DNA from: Bimuria novae-zelandiae CBS 107.79
Lineage: Eukaryota > Ascomycota > Dothideomycetes > Pleosporales > Didymosphaeriaceae
DNA: 64,000 nucleotides
Assembly: GCA_010015655.1 (NCBI GenBank)
Contig: ML976680.1
Coordinates: forward strand, 232,260 to 296,259
Direction: 5' to 3'
The translations under genes and the position numbers were made by a program. The notes beneath the pieces are model-generated. The model saw nothing but the letters and a program-made list of their open reading frames with translations. It ran no database searches and was not told the origin of the DNA. Shown here one piece after another: positions 24,001-34,869 of this stretch (its first letter is position 1; every line of letters starts with the position of its first letter).

Positions 24001-24324
24001 ATATTTCCAAAGAAGAGCCTTCCCTATCTTTTTGATGCCGTGTCCAGCTGAAATCTTATCTCTCAACAGCACCAACGCAACTCGGTACTGGTAGATGAGC
24101 CCGCCCTTTGCCCCCAGTTCTCGAGCCCTTACATGCCATGGGTCGTCGGAACTTTCGTCTATGCGAGACAAGAGAGCAACGAGTAGGTTTGATAGGTATC
24201 GTATATCAGTCTCGAATTGGATACGATCTGTGGAGGCATCTGTAAGGTCTTTCAGGCCTTCACTGACCTTTACCGTCAGCTGCAGTATAGCGATAATGCT
24301 AGCTGTGACGCTAAGCGGGTCCAT
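21016..24324 (-). CDS. NLR-type protein: HeLo-like N-terminal domain, NACHT, ankyrin repeats
   Basis: Three exons fit: 24,324-23,918, 23,869-23,012 and 22,959-21,016. The introns have GTATGT and GTAAGT donors. The first acceptor could also be 6 nt earlier, in frame. The start MDPLSVTASIIAILQL is typical of the HeLo-like (Helo_like_N) domain of fungal STAND proteins. NACHT follows, with Walker A GIPGAGKT near residue 225 and Walker B VYVVIDALDEC near 322. A winged-helix-like segment (VLAWILYAQRPLTTTELCHA) precedes about eleven ankyrin units ending ELLKEKCSLRKA. Such proteins act as cytosolic sensors: repeats bind a ligand, NACHT oligomerises, and HeLo-like domains are associated with membrane damage and regulated cell death in non-self recognition. 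No in-frame stops occur. A 185-N assembly gap lies inside the repeats and breaks the frame artificially. No partner effector gene is seen next to it. Confidence 0.85.
21238..21422. other. Assembly gap (185 N) inside the ankyrin repeats
   Basis: The Ns are flanked on both sides by almost identical ankyrin-coding DNA (TTCGCATTGGGGTCAACCCT on each side). The gap is therefore best explained by collapse or failure to resolve near-identical repeats. The apparent frame change across it comes from the arbitrary N count. Confidence 0.95.
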
Positions 24325-25121
24325 AGTATGCCCCGTACAAGCAATAATATTTCAGGGTTGGTGTCCAGGCCGCTGTGATTATCAGGGCTTGCGGGTGAAA
24401 AACGCAATTGATCAGCTTTGTTAAGGATTTTGAGGCTGAAGTGTGGGCGGGCTACATGCGCAGTGTCCCGTTAGTAGCGAAGCAGCAGCGCTAGGCCACC
24501 TCCTGTGATACGACGTCAAAGAGCGGGTACTGTGACAATGGGTGCAAAGATGCAGTCTACAAGAATGTCGCGTGAGAAGTAGGTAGCAGTTGGTTGAAAA
24601 GTAATTGCAGCGTGTGGCCAAATGTGAATGCCTAGAAGCTGTGCCGCAGGGCTTCTGCCGGTGTCGCCGGTACCCCTGCCATCCAATAATCAGAAGCGGG
24701 TGTCAGCCCCAGGCTCTGAGGCTCCCAATTGGCGTGGCAGCCCCGTTAAACAGAGACTTCTGTTTGTATACTGACTCGTAACATGTACACACCACGGCTT
24801 TCACATTCGACCATACGGCATTGAAAATAGGTTCTTTTATCCAATCTGACATACGTAGGGATGCTGTTTGCAATATAGTTACTGGGCTGACTCTCGAAAG
24901 CTGGCAAACAGTATTCTTCTAACCTACAAAGCAAGCGCCCTTACGACACCACCCTCCCTAGAGATAATCATGTCTTATGCAAACACACCAAGGCAACTAT
25001 TCTCCTAGTCTGAGTCATCCACAAGATCACATCGCTTGCGATACCGCACAAGTTGTCGCAGCTATATGTTACATCATAACAAACAAGAACCTTGTGGTGT
25101 TGATGACCGTAAATTTAAGTA
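24325..25121. other. Intergenic region upstream of the NLR gene
   Basis: It holds the probable promoter of the NLR gene. No coding sequence is recognised. The short ORFs at 24,421-24,621 and 24,746-24,934 have no domain features. Confidence 0.5.
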
Positions 25122-26412
25122 CTGTGGTATCAGGCAAAAGTTTTCGAGGTGGGTCCTCAGCGACAGGGGTTGCGCCCCGGTATGGTCTAAACCTGATTCT
25201 GCCTTATCTTACATACAAGTTTCAATACTTCGTATGACCTCCACGGGCGTCAATCACTGCCTGACATCGATCTTTCATGCTGTCCATTAATTCTTGCAAC
25301 ATGTTAGGTGAGATATACTCCCACGCTTCTTTCACAATCCTACGAAGCTCTTCGTACGAACGCTGCCTACCATCTGGCAGGTCTGGGTAGCAGCTCTCAA
25401 TGTAGTCCTTTATCTTGTTCCATACAGCCTCAATTGGATTAAGATCTGGTGAGTATGCTGGCCAAAAGATTGGGTGTATTCCTCTCTTGTCAAGCTCTGC
25501 AAGAGTAGAGACTGCAGCGTGCCCTGGAGCTCCATCTTGCATGAATATCAACGAGGGATTCATACGTAGCCAGCCATGTATAAGAGGGACTATCTTCTCA
25601 CAATAGCTCCTCTTATTGATAGAACCCCACTCCTTCTCCCAGAACAGACATGGACCCTTTGTCGTGCCTGAGAAGCAACCCCAGAACATCCGTCCACGCT
25701 TCTTGCGTACCTTGTCAACAAGACAAGTATCATCAAGCTCCTCCCCTGGTCTCCGTGTCACCCAGACCTTCCTGTGTCTCCCTCCTGTGACCCACGTCTC
25801 GTCACTCCAGAGTATTGTCCACCACTGTGCCGGCGTCCAATTGACGTGATTTTCCGCCCACGCGAGCCGTATCTGTCGGTTGGCCTCAGAAAGAGGAGGT
25901 TTAGCACGAGCTATGCGTCGTACGTACCCTCTACTCCGGAGCGCGTTGCGGATAACGTATTCTCCAACGTTCCAATGCGAGAATGGTCCATCAGCGAGGC
26001 GGGCAAAGCTCATTTGACGAGTCTCTCGTGATTGAGTAACGTACTCTACAAGCTCGTCAATCTGTTCTTTAGAGAGTTGACGTGGACGCCCAGAGCGCTT
26101 CTTTGGTGTGACGCGTTCGGCGTGGATCGTGTACTGGACTTGCGCCTCAGTGATCTTGAGGAGCTGGGCGATATAACTCTGCTTATGGCCAGCACGAGCG
26201 AGAGTCTGTACTTGAAGGCGTTGGTCACGCGTAAGATGCGGCGTTGAACGACGTGGCGTCGATGGAGGGCTCATTGTGAAGGCGGTGGAGATGGCAGATA
26301 CACGTGTTCGTACAGAAATACCGAGGTTTAGGTGTAAACTAATCTGTAGGGGGATATTGCGTAACCCCTGTCTCCGGGGACCCACCTCGAAAACTTTTGC
26401 CTGATACCACAG
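25122..26412 (-). mobile_element. Apparently intact Tc1/mariner-family transposon
   Basis: The terminal inverted repeat CTGTGGTATCAGGCAAAAGT... at 25,122-25,156 is the exact reverse complement of 26,378-26,412 (35 of 35 bases), and similarity continues imperfectly for ~20 bases inward. Both ends are flanked by TA (25,120-25,121 and 26,413-26,414), the target duplication of this family. The 1,291-bp element contains one uninterrupted transposase and shows no RIP. It looks recent compared with its neighbours. Confidence 0.92.
25222..26274 (-). CDS. Tc1/mariner-family DDE transposase, full length
   Basis: 350 residues are counted from MSPPSTPRR. An in-frame ATG 37 codons earlier (26,385) lies close to the inverted repeat and gives no conserved sequence, so the internal start is preferred. 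An N-terminal helix-turn-helix ([20 protein letters not shown]) and a GRPRQL linker precede the catalytic domain. The catalytic triad is visible: SDETWV (first D), FMQDGAPGH (second D) and YSPDLNPIE (E), with 34 residues between the last two (DD34E, the Tc1 arrangement). The enzyme would bind the 35-bp ends and cut and paste the element at TA. The frame has no stops, so the element may be functional. Confidence 0.93.
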   Translation of the reverse strand: MSPPSTPRRSTPHLTRDQRLQVQTLARAGHKQSYIAQLLKITEAQVQYTIHAERVTPKKRSGRPRQLSKEQIDELVEYVTQSRETRQMSFARLADGPFSHWNVGEYVIRNALRSRGYVRRIARAKPPLSEANRQIRLAWAENHVNWTPAQWWTILWSDETWVTGGRHRKVWVTRRPGEELDDTCLVDKVRKKRGRMFWGCFSGTTKGPCLFWEKEWGSINKRSYCEKIVPLIHGWLRMNPSLIFMQDGAPGHAAVSTLAELDKRGIHPIFWPAYSPDLNPIEAVWNKIKDYIESCYPDLPDGRQRSYEELRRIVKEAWEYISPNMLQELMDSMKDRCQAVIDARGGHTKY

Positions 26413-26960
26413 TATAGACCACGGCGCAAGTCATTCCGGTGGCTGAACGCCTTTTTTTTGTAGGATTCACAATTGGTGGTCGAGCTCCGAAACTTAATGT
26501 TGGTGGAGCGGTTAATTCCCTAGGGTGATTGGACAGTTACCAGCCACCCATGCATGACTTCGGCCTCGATATCTTTTCAGAAACTAGTCTGCAAGCTGCG
26601 CCAGGCCAGAAACAGGGAATCCAGTGGTCTTTGTAGTGGCAGAGCAAGCAACAACAAGCTGATTTCGCACCGCAGGCTTTGTGTAGCAAGTGAAATCAAC
26701 AATCGTACTGTAGCGTTCGTGTATGTTTAAGAAGGCACACAAGGAGGAGGGAATCCCCACAGCACGCTGCCAAGACCAAAACAGCCCCGGCGCGTGTACA
26801 CCCACGATTATAGGTGACCCTAAGCTGTGTGCCAAGGTCACAGGACAGTCACCGCCCTTGTCTGCTCTCCCATTGTGCTAACCTATCATGCTCATTGTTC
26901 CAAGACCGCATTGCCCGGACAAGGTACTGGGCGAAATATGGTAGCTTTACCGAGCGCTTA
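26413..26960. other. Spacer between two transposons, with an unassigned short ORF
   Basis: An 85-codon minus-strand ORF (26,841-26,584) ends with a coding-looking stretch, VDFTCYTKPAVRNQLVVACS, followed by GFPVSGLAQLAD and a stop. It contains two spaced cysteines and could be the last exon of a small protein gene whose 5' part was displaced by the pogo insertion. I do not recognise it. Nothing else is seen. Confidence 0.25.
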
Positions 26961-27048
26961 ACGTGTCCGTGCGCGTGATGCGCCACTTCGCGTGATGCGC
27001 CACCCTCATCAAAACAACAAAAGTTCAACACGCGATAACTCCACCAAT

Positions 27049-28908
27049 ATGGCTCCAATTGACGAAGCGCTTGCAGAGCTAGAATTGCTAAAACCTGGAG
27101 AGGAATTCTCATACAGAAAAATTGCTTCCAAGTATGGTGTTGTACGATCTACGTTAACCCGAAGGCATCAGGGTCTCGTACGCCCTACTCAGGCTAAGAA
27201 CGCCAACCAGCAAAAACTCACCCCACAGCAAGAGCAGGAGCTTGTACGATATATCAAAGGACTCACAGAGAGACATACACCACCTACTAGAGAGATGATA
27301 CAGAATTTTGCCTCGACGATAGCAAAGGAGCCAGTCAGCGAGAGCTGGGTTACCCGCTTTATCAACCGACACAGCATTCATCTCATCTCACAATGGACCG
27401 TCGGGATGGACAACAATCGCCACAAAGCTGATTCAGTGGATAAATATCGCCTCTATTTCAACCTTCTACACAGCAAGATGGATCAATATCGCATAGATCC
27501 TTGTCATATCTACAATATGGATGAAAAAGGCGTCCTGATCGGTATTGTTGGTAGATCAAAGAGAATATTCAGCAGACGAATGTGGGAGAAGAAGGAGGTT
27601 AGGGCATCACTCCAAGATGGCAATCGCGCATGGATCACGCTCCTGGCATGTATCTGCGCTGATGGATCAGCTCTGCCGCCAAGCCTTATCTATGAGGCTG
27701 CCAACAAGGGCATCCAATCAAGCTGGGTAGAGGATATCAAGGCAGGATATCATGAAGTCTTTATCACCTCATCATCCTCTGGCTGGACAAACAATGATAT
27801 CGGGCTTGCCTGGCTTGAGCAGGTGTTTGATCGCTGTACAAAAGAGAAGACTCAACGATCATATTAACTTTTGATTGTGGACGGCCACGGATCTCATGTC
27901 ACTATGGACTTTATCAACTACTGTGATAAGCATAGGATCCTGCTTGCTGTCCTGCCTCCTCACTCAACTCATACGCTTCAGCCACTTGACGTTGCGATGT
28001 TTAAGCCCCTATCAACAGCGTACTCAGCAGAGCTATCACAATACCTTTATAGAAGCCAAGGCCTAGCTTCTATCACTAAAGACGACTTCTTCCCCCTATT
28101 CTGGAATGCGTGGAAGGCCTCCTTTAAGGAATCAACTATCCTCAGCTCTTTTAGAGCCACAGGCATATCGCCACCTGATCCTAATCCTATCCTTGATAGG
28201 TTCACCCAGGATTAAGAATCAGGCGATAGCTCCTCATCAGGGCTCAGTGACCATGATTGGAGAAAGATGGATAGGCTTGTACAATCAGCAGTGAAGGATC
28301 AGGGTAGTCAAGATACAAAGAAGCTTCGTCAATCGCTCCACCACCTATCTGTCCAAAATGAGCTACTTAAGCATGAGATGGATGGGATTAAGCAGGCGCT
28401 ATCCATTAAGGAGAAGCGCAGAAAGAAGGGCAAGACTCTAGATCTCTAACAGCGCCAGGAGTATTAGAGTGGGGCTATCTTATGGTCACCAAGGAAGGTG
28501 AGGGAGGCACGTGTTCGTCAATTAATTAAGGAGCAGGAAGATAAGCAGCAGCAGCTTCAAAAAGCAGAGACAGCAGAGCTGAAGAAGGCAGCTAAGCTAT
28601 ACAAGGAGAAAATTCAGCAGGAAAAGCGTGCTGCGCGAGAGGCAGCTAAGAAGGCGAAGGAGGAGGAGAGGGTTAAAAAGGCTGCTCAGCGCGCTGCCCA
28701 GAAGTCTGCCCGCGACGCTGAAAAAGCTCTGAAACTATCCCAAAAGGGTAAGAGAAAGGCCTCTCAGCCATCTCCACAGAGCAGAAAGCGTCAGAAACGT
28801 GGTGTTGATGCTACAGATGTTGGGGAGGCCTCAGAAGGCGCATCTGCTGCCCTGAGCAAATCTACACGCAGCGGCCGCGACGTTAAGCTTCCAGATAGAT
28901 TTAAATAG
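27049..28908 (+). pseudogene. Pogo/Fot-like transposase, near full length with four RIP-type stops
   Basis: One frame runs from MAPIDEALAELELLKPGE to SGRDVKLPDRFK, about 620 codons, interrupted only by TAA at 27,865, 28,213 and 28,447 and TAG at 28,465. Each is explained by CAA/CAG to TAA/TAG. Domains in order are: helix-turn-helix (SYRKIASKYGVVRSTLTRRH), CENP-B-type DNA binding (VSESWVTRFINRHS), DDE superfamily with YNMDEKGVLIG (first D), LLIVDGHGSHVTMDFI (second D) and LPPHSTHTLQPLDVAMF, then a long basic coiled coil with zipper-like KKAAKLYKEKIQQEK. It is the best-preserved pogo copy in the window and a guide for reading the others. It cannot make a full protein as it stands. Confidence 0.9.
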
Positions 28909-29327
28909 TGCAAATGAATCGCAGCTATCAACTTAATACTCTACAAGAAAATCTCGTGATAATATTGATTGTGGGTGGCTCTATAGCTTTATTTTGCGTG
29001 AGCTGCTTTTGATGATTGATTGATTGATTGATTGATTTATTACGCCCGGCTCACTCGCCTAAAGGGCCTTTTAACGCTAACTACATAACATAGCTTACAG
29101 TGGTGACCTAACTCCCTCTAGCCCCTATAGATAACCGTCCTTGTGTCTATTTATCCTAACTCTGTGTATCTTGAGTCCCTCCTAAGTGGTTAGTAGCAAG
29201 TTGTCTTAGGGCCATTCCCCTAAGTGTTCAGTATCCCTTTTCCGGCAAATAAAGCAGAACCTGCTAAGTGAAAGGGGGGTTTTTTTTTTTCCCTTTTTCC
29301 CTCCCTTCTCTTCCTCGTCCCTTTTTC

Positions 29328-32300
29328 CTACGTTCCGCTTGCTGTTTCCAGGCGTTTCGTTGCTATCGCGTATCGAATTGTCGCTTTCACCGCCTCTATG
29401 TTCGGTGTCCATTTCTTCACTGGGTCCGACTTCGCCCTTCCTCCGAGGTAGAATGAGAGGCTTCCCCTTAGCGTCTCTGATTGCTCTAACATTTGTTCCC
29501 TAAGCCTGTCCCATCGCGCGCATCGGAAGAGGAAGTGCTCAGGTGTTTCCGTGTGACCACAGGCGCATGCCCTAGAATCCGCTACTCTAATCTGGTAGAG
29601 ATATGCGTTTAGCCGTATCATCCCTGTGCGTAGCTGTGCTAGCACAGTCGCTTCTTGTCTGCTAAGGTTATTATATAGCTTGCGGGTGTGTTGTCCTGGT
29701 AGTGCTGCATCTACCCGCTTGCTATATGCTCCTGTGCCGTCTGGTAGAGTCTTCTTTGCTTGTGCTTTCGCCATTGTTGTGTTGATGACAGTTGATTTAG
29801 CTTGAAGCTGACGCACGTGTGGCGTACTGCCCTCCTGCGTAGTTCTCTTTGCCGCTTTCTTCGCTTCGTCTGTAAGAGCGTTGCTGCATTTCGCTGTAAT
29901 CCATATAAGATCAACTTTATTCTCTAGCATCTCCAGGTCTTGGATTGAGCGGTAGATTCTTTGGATAATGTGTTGCCCTGACTGTCTCTTCGGCTGGCGA
30001 ACCACCTGAAGAGCGGCCAGGTTTCTTGTGAGGATTATGATTCGCTTGCGGTGCGGTTTCCCTAGAGACTCTAACGCTCCTGCGATTGCAAAAAGTTCTG
30101 CTATATAAGGGTTCTGCTCTTCCCTTGGGCCTAGGATAGCAGAGCTAGTGTGGGGTTTGTTTGTCCTGTTGTTCTGGGTGTCCAGTATCGCCCATCCTGC
30201 TCCGACATTGCCACGGCGCGCCGACGTGCTGGTTGCAATCTTTATTCTGTCTCCTTGGTGTAATAGTGCTGTGGCCTTCTCTAAGTCTGGCTCTGCCGTT
30301 GTCGTGATGCGTTTGCTCCACGGGCTGATCACGTAGGGCACAATCGTTTCCATGTGGCTGATGTCTGTATCTTTATGCGCTAAGGCTATCATCTGGAGGG
30401 GTGAAATAAACCTTGTAAATGGTTTAAAACATAACTGCATTAGCGGGTTCGTCCTAGGCAGAGAGTGGATGTTAACCCAAAGCTTTGTTGCTTTATAGCT
30501 GTGCCGTTCTATCACCGTGTGTATGCTTGCTTCAGCCTCTGCGATTGCTGTAGCTGTTGTCTAAAAGCAGCCAATAATAGCCTTTGCACCTATCCTCTAG
30601 ATATTCTGGAATGCTGAGGGAGTGTGCTTGGCAGTGTGCTGCCATACACATGATGCGTAGTCCACAACTGGTTCTACTGTGGCTCTAAACAGCTGTTAAG
30701 CAGTCCGAGGCAACAGGTTCTTTAGCCAGGAAAGTGCCATCACTGCTTTCAGTCCTCACGTCACTGCTCTTGCCACATGCTTCTTATACCGGAGCTCTGT
30801 ATCCATAATAATCCCTAGAATCTTTGCCTCATCTCCTAGCTTGACTTCTTGGCCTTTTACTCTGATTGGTTGGGTGCAGGTCCGCCCCTTGTTCCTTGTG
30901 AAGTGTATTAGCGTCATTTTGTCCGCCTCAAAGGTTGCGCCGCTCCGCTTTTCCTAGCTACTCGCATGGCTAATAATCTTTTAGAGGCCCTTATAGTTGT
31001 CTGCAGCTGAGCGACCTATCACCTATGCGCTAAAGTTATCCACAAATGTAATTAACCCTTTGTTTCTGTTAATCTGTCCCTGGACGAGATCGGCGTTAAA
31101 AAAGAGGAAAAGGATAGGCGATAGTGGTGAGCCCTGCGGCAGCCCTGCCTGTGGCAGGTCTCTCTTCTCTGACAACACTCCATTTATTACAATATTCGCT
31201 GTTCGCTCAGAGCAGAAGGCGTCCACCTAACGCGTCAGAATTTAAGGGATCCCTCTGGCGTAGAGCCTCTGTATTAGCCTGTCCTTGCACACACCATTGT
31301 ATGCACCTTTGACATTGAAGCTAATAAGGCTAAGCACCTTCCACTGCCTCCATGCTTAATATATATGCTCTTACAGTAACAGCAGCGCTTGCTCGGCTGA
31401 ACGCTTCTTTCTGGCCCCAAAGTGGTTTGTGGGAAGAAGGCTATGCTCCTCTACTATATACAATATCCTTTCTGCGAGCACCGCTTCCATTATCTTTCCT
31501 AGTGTTGATAACAGTGAGATTAGTCGCCAAGCCTTTGCTTTGGTGTAGTTGTCCTTTCCGGGCTTTTTTAAGGGGATAATCCTGGCGTTTAACCACTGAG
31601 TTGGCAATTGGCCCTCATTAATGGATGTTTGGAACAAGCGTAGTACGTTCCATTTCACTGCTGGCCATATTTGTTTCCATACTCCCGCCGGCAGACCGTC
31701 TTCGCCAGGTGTATTCTATGGTTTTGCCTTATTTACTGCCCGTTCTATCTCTTCCAGGTTTAGCGGTGGCATAGGTAGTTGCCTTCTTTGGTGTCTCTCT
31801 CCCTCCTCCTCAATTATTTTTAGTAGTGGTGGAAAAAAGGCAGAGAGCATCTCCTCTGCTTATTCTTGTGGTCCCTTTGTTATAGTCCCATCTTCCCTGG
31901 TTAACGGCGGAATTTTGCCAAATTTAGCCTTTTTGCCTGGCTGGAGGTATCTAGCAGCCTTCCATATATTCCCGTCTTCTGCAAGGAATTTGTCCCAATA
32001 GGACTTTCGCTGTCGCTGTGCTGTATTATAAAACTGTTTTGCCGCCTCCTTTGCTTTCTCTTCTGTGACAGGGTCGAGTTGGCCAGCCTGGCGTCGCGCC
32101 CTCGCCTGGTTTCTCCAATATGTGTGTACCTTCCGTAGCTGGGTCAGGTCTGGCGTCCACCACCTTCTTATGTACGGTGACGGCTTTGCTATTGGGGTGA
32201 GGCTGTGGACCGCCTCAAGCACTGCCTCCATCAGACAGTCTGCCTGCTGTTGAGTATTCCCTATTACTGGTTTAGAGTGCAGTGTCCTTGCTATTCTTTG

Positions 32301-33060
32301 CCTTATCTCTTCTTATGGTGCATTCTTGAAGAGGAGCCTCCTCTCGTCTCTCTGAGGCGGTGTGTGCACGTTAAATGTCGTCTCAATCGCGCTGTGATCA
32401 GATCCATAGTTAGTCCTGTATATTCTGCATCACATTAGGTCCTCCGCCAGCTCTGCAGAAGCAAGCACTAGGTCAATTATGCTCTCTTAATCCCCGTGGT
32501 GCCAGGTCTTTGTGCCGCGCGAAAGCAGGCTTTGCAGGTGATAGCTGTCTATTAGGTTAATAATCGGGTCTGCTTCTCCCCTTCAGTGTGCGACCACATT
32601 GTCTCCTCCCCACAGTGCGTTGTGCTGGTTGAAATCGCCAACCAGTAACACATCTGTACGCGTCTGTATGCGATTCCGTTGTTGCTGGATTAGAGCATGG
32701 AGTGTGCTTGTGGAGTCTGCCAGCGCTTGTGCACTCTTGCCCTCTACGTACACAGACACAACTAAGAGATATCAGTCATAGAGTCGTAGTACTGCTGCCG
32801 TAAGGTCTAATAAGTTGACTGCCACTTACTCAGCCTTGATATTTCTTCTAATCTATATTATGCTTCGAATTGGCCATTTACCCTCTTTTTGTGTTGTTGG
32901 TGTAAGCTTTATCCAATTTGGGTGTCCTATAGGGGTTGTAAGTAGCTCGCCTTCCTTGTTCTGTTGTGTGTGAGGCTCCGCGATCGCTAGCACACTATAT
33001 TGCTACAGTTGTTTATTATTTATTATACTGTGCTGTACCGTTCTTCGTTTTCCTATGTTA
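29328..33060 (-). pseudogene. LINE ORF2: endonuclease, reverse transcriptase, RNase H
   Basis: In order on the minus strand: an APE-type endonuclease with GDFNQHNALWGG near 32,640 and the catalytic SDHSAIET near 32,390; reverse transcriptase with RLISLLSTLGKIMEAVLAER (about 31,540) and GLPQGSPLSPILF (about 31,140), whose active site near 31,040 reads FVDN where FVDD is expected; an RNase H domain at 30,300-29,900 (VGAGWAILD, AELFAIAGALE); and a C-terminal zinc-binding motif, CACGHTETPEHFLFRC, near 29,560. Stop codons fragment the frame. The last open segment is 30,515-29,328. The D-to-N change in the RT centre matches a RIP transition and would abolish activity. Confidence 0.85.
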
Positions 33061-33109
33061 AGCTGGAAGATCTGGAGCGGTCTATTTATTGCGGCTAGGG
33101 TGTAATATT

Positions 33110-34395
33110 TGGCAGTTCATTAAGAAGGATTCGTGGGGCCCTCCGCATAGTACGCATTTTAGAATTTCGGCATGACACTCTCTGTGGTGGTGCCCTGGCT
33201 CTGCACACCTTGCGCAGGTCTGTTGCCCTGTGCACGCAAAGGCCTTATGTCCCAGTTACTGGCATTTGTAGCATTGCATGGGGCCTACATGGGGCTTAAA
33301 TTCCTTAGTGTACGCTGACTCTCCGTTAATATAGAAATATTAACCCTAGAGGAGCTTTGCTGCTTCGCTGCTCTTCTTTACGTATATCACCATTGATCTA
33401 TATGCCTTGCCTGAGTCCTTCTTACTTAGCTAGCTTATTTTAGCGATCTGCACTTCGTTCTCCTCCCCTAAGGCCTGCATGGCCCCTTGTTGTATTTCGT
33501 TGTACTTGTTCAAGACGGCCGTGCGATTTGCGTTGTCTATCCGCACTGGGTACAGTTGGTCGCGGAGGATTCTTGCGCCCCTGGCTGCAGTCTTCTATGC
33601 TGCTTCTTTAACTTTGCTTAGTTCCTTATCACTTCTGCACATAATCCTAATTCTGTTAGTGTTCCTAGGGTCCCTTGTTACTGCCGCGCACCGCCATTTC
33701 TCATTACCCTTAGCCATCCTAAGCTCACGTTTAATAGCTTCCCAGATTCTACTTATCTGTGCCTCTTGTTTATCTGCCTCCTCCACTCTAGACGTGTCCA
33801 CTGTGCAGTAGGGCATATTAGTTAGAGCTGTCTATGCTGTTATTCCAGAGAGGGTGCGTAGGTTACTCGGTTGGCTACTCAGGGGGGTGCGTGCTATGTC
33901 CGCGTACGACAGTAATCCGCTCGTCCTTATTTGGGCGCCTAACCCGCTTGTGAGTTCTGTTAATTGGGTCTTAGCATCCGCTAGTTGTGCCTTAGTGTCT
34001 GCCAGTTCTCTTGTAATGTCTCCTACTGCCGTTTTAAGCTCCTGGTTGTCCGCTTTTAGTGCCAAGTTGTCTCTCTTAAGGGCGTCTAAAGCTCCTAATA
34101 TCGCTACTAGCATGCTCTCCAGATTCTGGCCCTTGCTTTCCTTTAGTGCTCTTGTGTGTTCTGCATTTCCGTGCGCTGCTTCCTCCATCTGTCCTTCGCG
34201 TATCCTCCGTGTTCGGTTCGGTCGTGGGGCACTAGGCGGTTCGAGGTTTACATGATCGGCTTCCACTACGTGGCTTGAATCGCTTGAGTCGGTATCGTGC
34301 TGCGCGTTTCTGTGACGGAGTAGGGCGGCTTTTGCGGTTTGCCGGCGCGTACGGGTCGGACGCGTCACGCGCGCGTCTCTCTCCCCGACCTCCAT
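33110..34395 (-). pseudogene. LINE ORF1: gag-like protein with CCHC zinc knuckles
   Basis: The frame opens at 34,395 with a basic segment (RPTRTRRQTAKAA), followed by a heptad-like coiled coil (RDNLALKADNQELKTAVGDI to LADAKTQLTELTSGL). It continues through several stops to three zinc knuckles at about 33,285-33,110: CYKCQ-x-LGHKAFAC, CARCAEPGHHHREC and CVLCGGPHESFLMNC. These bind the element RNA in the ribonucleoprotein. TAG/TAA codons interrupt it at 33,832 and at several positions below. The initiator ATG choice follows the first in-frame ATG of the open segment. Confidence 0.8.
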
Positions 34396-34569
34396 TGAAC
34401 GGCCCTCCCCTATCTTAATTCACCTCCTCTTTTGGTTCCGAATCCGACAATTCTCGTCTCCCTTGTGTCTCTGCTTTTTGGGGCTTCTGCTTTTGATGAG
34501 GGTGGCGCCTCTGCTTTTGATGAGGGTGGCGCATCACGCGAAGTGGCGCATCACGCGCACGGACACGTT

Positions 34570-34869
34570 AATGTGATTAGTGTTGTGCAATCTATAAATA
34601 CTAACCAGGTGTAACTGACTAGTGCAGCCGAGGGCGCTAACGAAGCAATACACCGCCACGCTGCCTCAGAGAGCCTGCGGGCCGCTAAACGTATCATCTT
34701 ACTGTGCCCCGCGATCCGTCTAAGCCTATTTTAATATCTTTGATCCTGCGGGCTATATAAGTTTTCCCCACGCCCTTCTTCTTCAGCCCGAATTAACTCA
34801 CACTTCGCATCTCCTTTTGTCAGTAGAACCACCACAACCCAGAAAACGAGCACCACTTCAGCAGCCGCT
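34570..34869. other. Intergenic, promoter side of the ankyrin pseudogene
   Basis: No coding sequence. The element TATAAGTTTTCCCC at about 34,756 and the CT-rich stretch before the ATG at 34,870 would suit a promoter and 5' untranslated region. Confidence 0.4.

Larger units (their letters stand above)
29016..34486 (-). mobile_element. LINE (Tad1-like non-LTR retrotransposon) nested in pogo element E
   Basis: The insert is bounded by a 13-bp target duplication, CTGCTTTTGATGA (29,003-29,015 and 34,487-34,499). The 3' tail, read on the minus strand, is a run of AATC repeats (plus-strand TGATTGATTG at 29,012-29,036). The two-ORF order is gag-like protein with zinc knuckles, then endonuclease, reverse transcriptase and RNase H, which is the layout of Tad1-type fungal LINEs. 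Scattered TAA/TAG/TGA stops and at least one damaged active site show it is inactive. Being inside the pogo element, it is the younger of the two. Confidence 0.9.
26961..34568 (+). mobile_element. Pogo/Fot-like transposon E, interrupted by a LINE
   Basis: The 54-bp terminal repeats 26,961-27,014 and 34,515-34,568 are exact reverse complements. Each contains two copies of the iteron GCGTGATGCGCCAC. TA flanks both ends (26,959-26,960 and 34,569-34,570). The transposase occupies 27,049-28,908. A 5.47-kb LINE sits between the gene and the right terminal repeat. Without it the element is about 2.1 kb, as expected. Next to the right TIR the 24-bp unit beginning CTGCTTTTGATGAGGGTGGC is present twice in tandem (34,487-34,534). 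Confidence 0.92.

Noticed and set aside
25222..26385. 387-residue form of the Tc1 transposase starting at 26,385
   Set aside because: The extra N-terminus translates the inner part of the terminal inverted repeat. The conserved-style start is at 26,274.
29012..29036. TGATTGATTG run as an independent microsatellite
   Set aside because: It is the 3' tail of the minus-strand LINE, directly adjacent to the target duplication.
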